A stretch of DNA of 64,000 nucleotides from NCBI GenBank assembly GCA_033819885.1, contig JAQYUZ010000006.1:310001-374000 (forward strand), given 5' to 3'. Source of the stretch: Microbotryomycetes sp. JL201 (taxonomy: Eukaryota; Basidiomycota; Microbotryomycetes). The position numbers and the translations under genes are program-made. Each line of letters starts with the position of its first letter. Position 1 is the first letter of the stretch. This document shows positions 61,973-64,000 of the stretch, in pieces. A model generated the notes under the pieces. The model was not told the DNA's origin. It saw only the letters and a program-made list of their open reading frames with translations, and did not search any database.

Positions 61973-63725
61973 CTAATCCAAACTCATACGCGTCGCCGCC
62001 GGACCGAGTGGAGCGCCGGGCCCGGAGCTGCTCGGCATCGTGTCGTCTGCTTTCACAGCTGCGAATCTGTACTTCGGCACTACGGGCACGTATTTTCGTC
62101 AGTAACCCTTCGCCTGGATACCGAAAGCCGCACTTACTTCGCTCTTTCAATCCGCGGCCGAAATTACTCATGCACAGGCCAGTCATGATAAAGGTAGCGA
62201 CTAGGAACACGAGAGAGACAACCGAGAACAGAGTCAAAGTCTTACGGGCCGCAAGATACCTGTAACTCGAGTCGGCGTCCCAGATACGCACGAGCTGCGA
62301 AGCACACTTTTTCAGCCACAGGCGACAATATTTGGTGCAATAGTGACATACCTTGTACAGAAAGTATGCCATTCCGGCCAGCTGGAAAGCCATAAATAAG
62401 AGTGTGCCCCATCTGATTTCTCTGCGAACAAAAATCTATCGGCCGTGGGTCAGCGGCAGGCGCTTTGAATTTCTCGCCTTACTTACAGCACCAAGGGCAA
62501 GCACAACCAATAGGACTGGAAGGGCAGCTATTGTGATGGCAAATTCGGCCGTGGGTGTACCCGTCACTAGAACCAGGAATTGTACACAAAACGCGACGAA
62601 CACGAAGGAATCAAACTGCGGAGGTCAACATGAGCTGTCTTGCGTTGTATCGCGGTCGCCGAGCTCACCTTGAGCAAGCACACGAAACCTTGATAGTACG
62701 CGTACATCCGCTTGATGCGCAAATCCGCTCCCAGGCTCTTGTACAAATTCCAGCCGAACTCGCCGTAAAGACGCCAGATCATGTACATCATGACCAGGGT
62801 AAATGCCGCAATGACGGCGGGAATAACGGTCGAGAATGTCTTGGCGTGTTCGCGCACATCTGGGACATCCGCATTCGAGCCTTGCACGGCCGTGACGAGC
62901 TGGGACGGCAGCAAAGACGAGTAGACAACCATCGCGAGCTGCATGAACAGCAGGAGGACCAGGGTCAAGATGTTCTTCTCTTGAAGTGCATCGAGAGCGA
63001 TCAACAACTCGAATATGCTGCCCAGTACGAAATCGGTCAGAAATCACGTGAGCAAAAATTGCACACAGAGAAGTGCACTTACACAGCCAGGATGAACAGG
63101 GACATGTACGTTGCTACTGACTCGAGCTTCGGAGCTTGATTGAATGTGTCTGAGAACGACAAGTCGCCAATACCCTGGAAAGAAGCCGACGAGTCAGATC
63201 CGGGAAGGCTGTGTGGGTCAAAGCCTGATTTTCATGGTAGCCAGACGCACGTCGTTGATCGTCTTGTAGATCATGCCGACCATGACGAGGACGACAACGC
63301 TCTGCGCGACGATCAAGCTGAGAAATACGAGCTGGAGGCGGCGTCAGCCGAGTACGGATGGGATGCGTCTCGGGGGGAAAAGCTCAGCTCACTTGATTGA
63401 TTGTTTTGTATGCCCTGAAGAACTGTCTGATCCGGCCAGGGTGTGGTCGCTGCTGATGGGCACCTGTCGCTGTTTCGGACGTCGGCGATGGCTGCTGTTT
63501 CTCGTCAATGACGGCCGACTTTGACGGGTGCGACGGCGTAGAAGCCGAGTTGTATGTCGAGTAGCCATACTCGTCGTCTGCGTGCATGCTCCCTGTCGGT
63601 GTCGCTCCAAGGGGCATGGGTGCGAAACCGGTGGCCTGTGCATGCTCAAATGGCTCGGACGACGCAAAATACCGGTCTGCTCGGGCATGGCCAACCTCTG
63701 GGTAAGGCGCCGACATCGGCTGCAT
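61973..63725 (-). CDS. Multi-pass Golgi membrane protein, UPF0658-like
   Basis: From the ATG at 63725 (MQPMSAPYPEVGHARADRYF) a disordered Pro/Ser/Thr-rich head precedes about seven hydrophobic segments: YKTINQ-LVFLSLIVAQSV, YMSLFILAVIFELLIALDAL, NILTLVLLLFMQLAMVVYS, VIPAVIAAFTLVMMYMIWRL, FVFVAFCVQFLVLVTGTP, IAALPVLLVVLALGAIFVR and LTLFSVVSLVFLVATFIMTG. The loop DIREHAKTFSTVIPA and LYKSLGADLRIKRMYAYYQ looks like the fungal UPF0658 Golgi protein family (fission yeast C23H3.04c and relatives) as I remember it. The last intron joins GLKER to MPKYRFAAVKADDTMPSSSG and the stop at 61973. Molecular function is unknown in the family. An alternative N-terminus, MNFSSAAPESAPPRVPNEMK at 63840, is in another frame. 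Confidence 0.7.
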
Positions 63726-63990
63726 AGCCGGCGCGGCTCGCTGGCTCGTTGCTGAAAGGAGCTTGGGCTCGAAGTGATGATTTCATTTCGTTCGGGACCC
63801 TCGGCGGTGCAGACTCAGGAGCAGCACTCGAGAAATTCAAGATATACTGGCAGTGGGTGCTTCAAATTTCATTGGTGATTCTACATACGTATCTTAGGCC
63901 CTCAGAGACTCCGACCGGACGGCCCCCTTTTTCGCTCGTCGGTCGGCAGACGCTGCCCCCCACACATTGTTCAGCGTTCCAGGTGCCACC

Positions 63991-64000
63991 ATGGACGCCA
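63991..64000 (+). CDS. Possible first codons of a plus-strand gene running off the window
   Basis: The last ten bases, preceded by a Kozak-like GCCACC, read ATG GAC GCC A. The preceding ~250 nt are free of minus-strand coding sequence and would be a divergent promoter shared with the UPF0658-like gene. Only Met-Asp-Ala is visible, so this is a guess from start-codon context alone. Confidence 0.3.

Overview
The window is gene-dense nuclear DNA from a fungus, most likely a basidiomycete with a compact genome. I infer this from about 30 protein genes packed head-to-head and tail-to-tail, some 150 very short introns (mostly 45-80 nt, GT-AG with a visible branch-point-like CTGAC/CTAAC), and lineage-flavoured families: a fungal Zn2Cys6 regulator, a membrane-tethered SLT lysozyme-like protein, a SAP-TKL kinase and mL60. 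A yeast-like Pucciniomycotina or Ustilaginomycotina genome would fit, but the species is not determined. I saw no rRNA, tRNA, CRISPR, transposon or virus-derived element.

Layout. 0-9 kb: glycerol-3-phosphate acyltransferase (+), then a Zn2Cys6 factor, a Sac-domain phosphatase and an unrecognised basic protein, all minus. 9-14 kb: GPI1 and a 47-aa membrane peptide (minus), CMS1 (+), mL60 (minus). 14-22 kb: SERCA calcium pump (+), aldo-keto reductase (minus), BCKDH E1-beta (+). 22-28 kb: a disordered LLPRPAP-repeat protein, RPC31 and a histidine-phosphatase-superfamily enzyme (minus). 29-35 kb: a 1,384-aa Q-rich regulator and a small unknown (+). 35-41 kb: the SAP-TKL kinase-like protein and a multi-pass membrane protein (minus). 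41-46.4 kb: PAC1/LIS1, 3-ketoacyl-CoA thiolase and thymidylate kinase (+). 46.5-52.5 kb: a WD40-5-phosphatase and the SLT protein (minus). 52.6-56.5 kb: F-box and LisH-CTLH-CRA proteins (+). 56.7-64 kb: QCR9 (minus), GLTP (+), RNase H1, an arylamine N-acetyltransferase and a UPF0658-like Golgi protein (minus), and the first codons of another gene at the right edge.

The genes are ordinary housekeeping functions and do not form a pathway cluster. Loose themes are lipid and membrane metabolism (GPAT, Sac, GPI1, 5-phosphatase, GLTP), mitochondria (mL60, BCKDHB, QCR9, RNase H1 and perhaps thymidylate kinase) and calcium/ER (SERCA). Exon structures were worked out by hand from conserved domains and reading phase. 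Where junctions are quoted and the exon sum divides by three they should be good to a base or so; otherwise they are approximate.

The most interesting observations are five introns that appear to use GC-AG splice sites, a SAP-domain/TKL kinase fusion lacking the usual beta3 lysine, a 7-nt microexon in PAC1, a membrane-anchored lytic-transglycosylase-like protein, and a repeated short linear motif in a large disordered protein. I found nothing resembling a dedicated defence, selfish or secondary-metabolite system.
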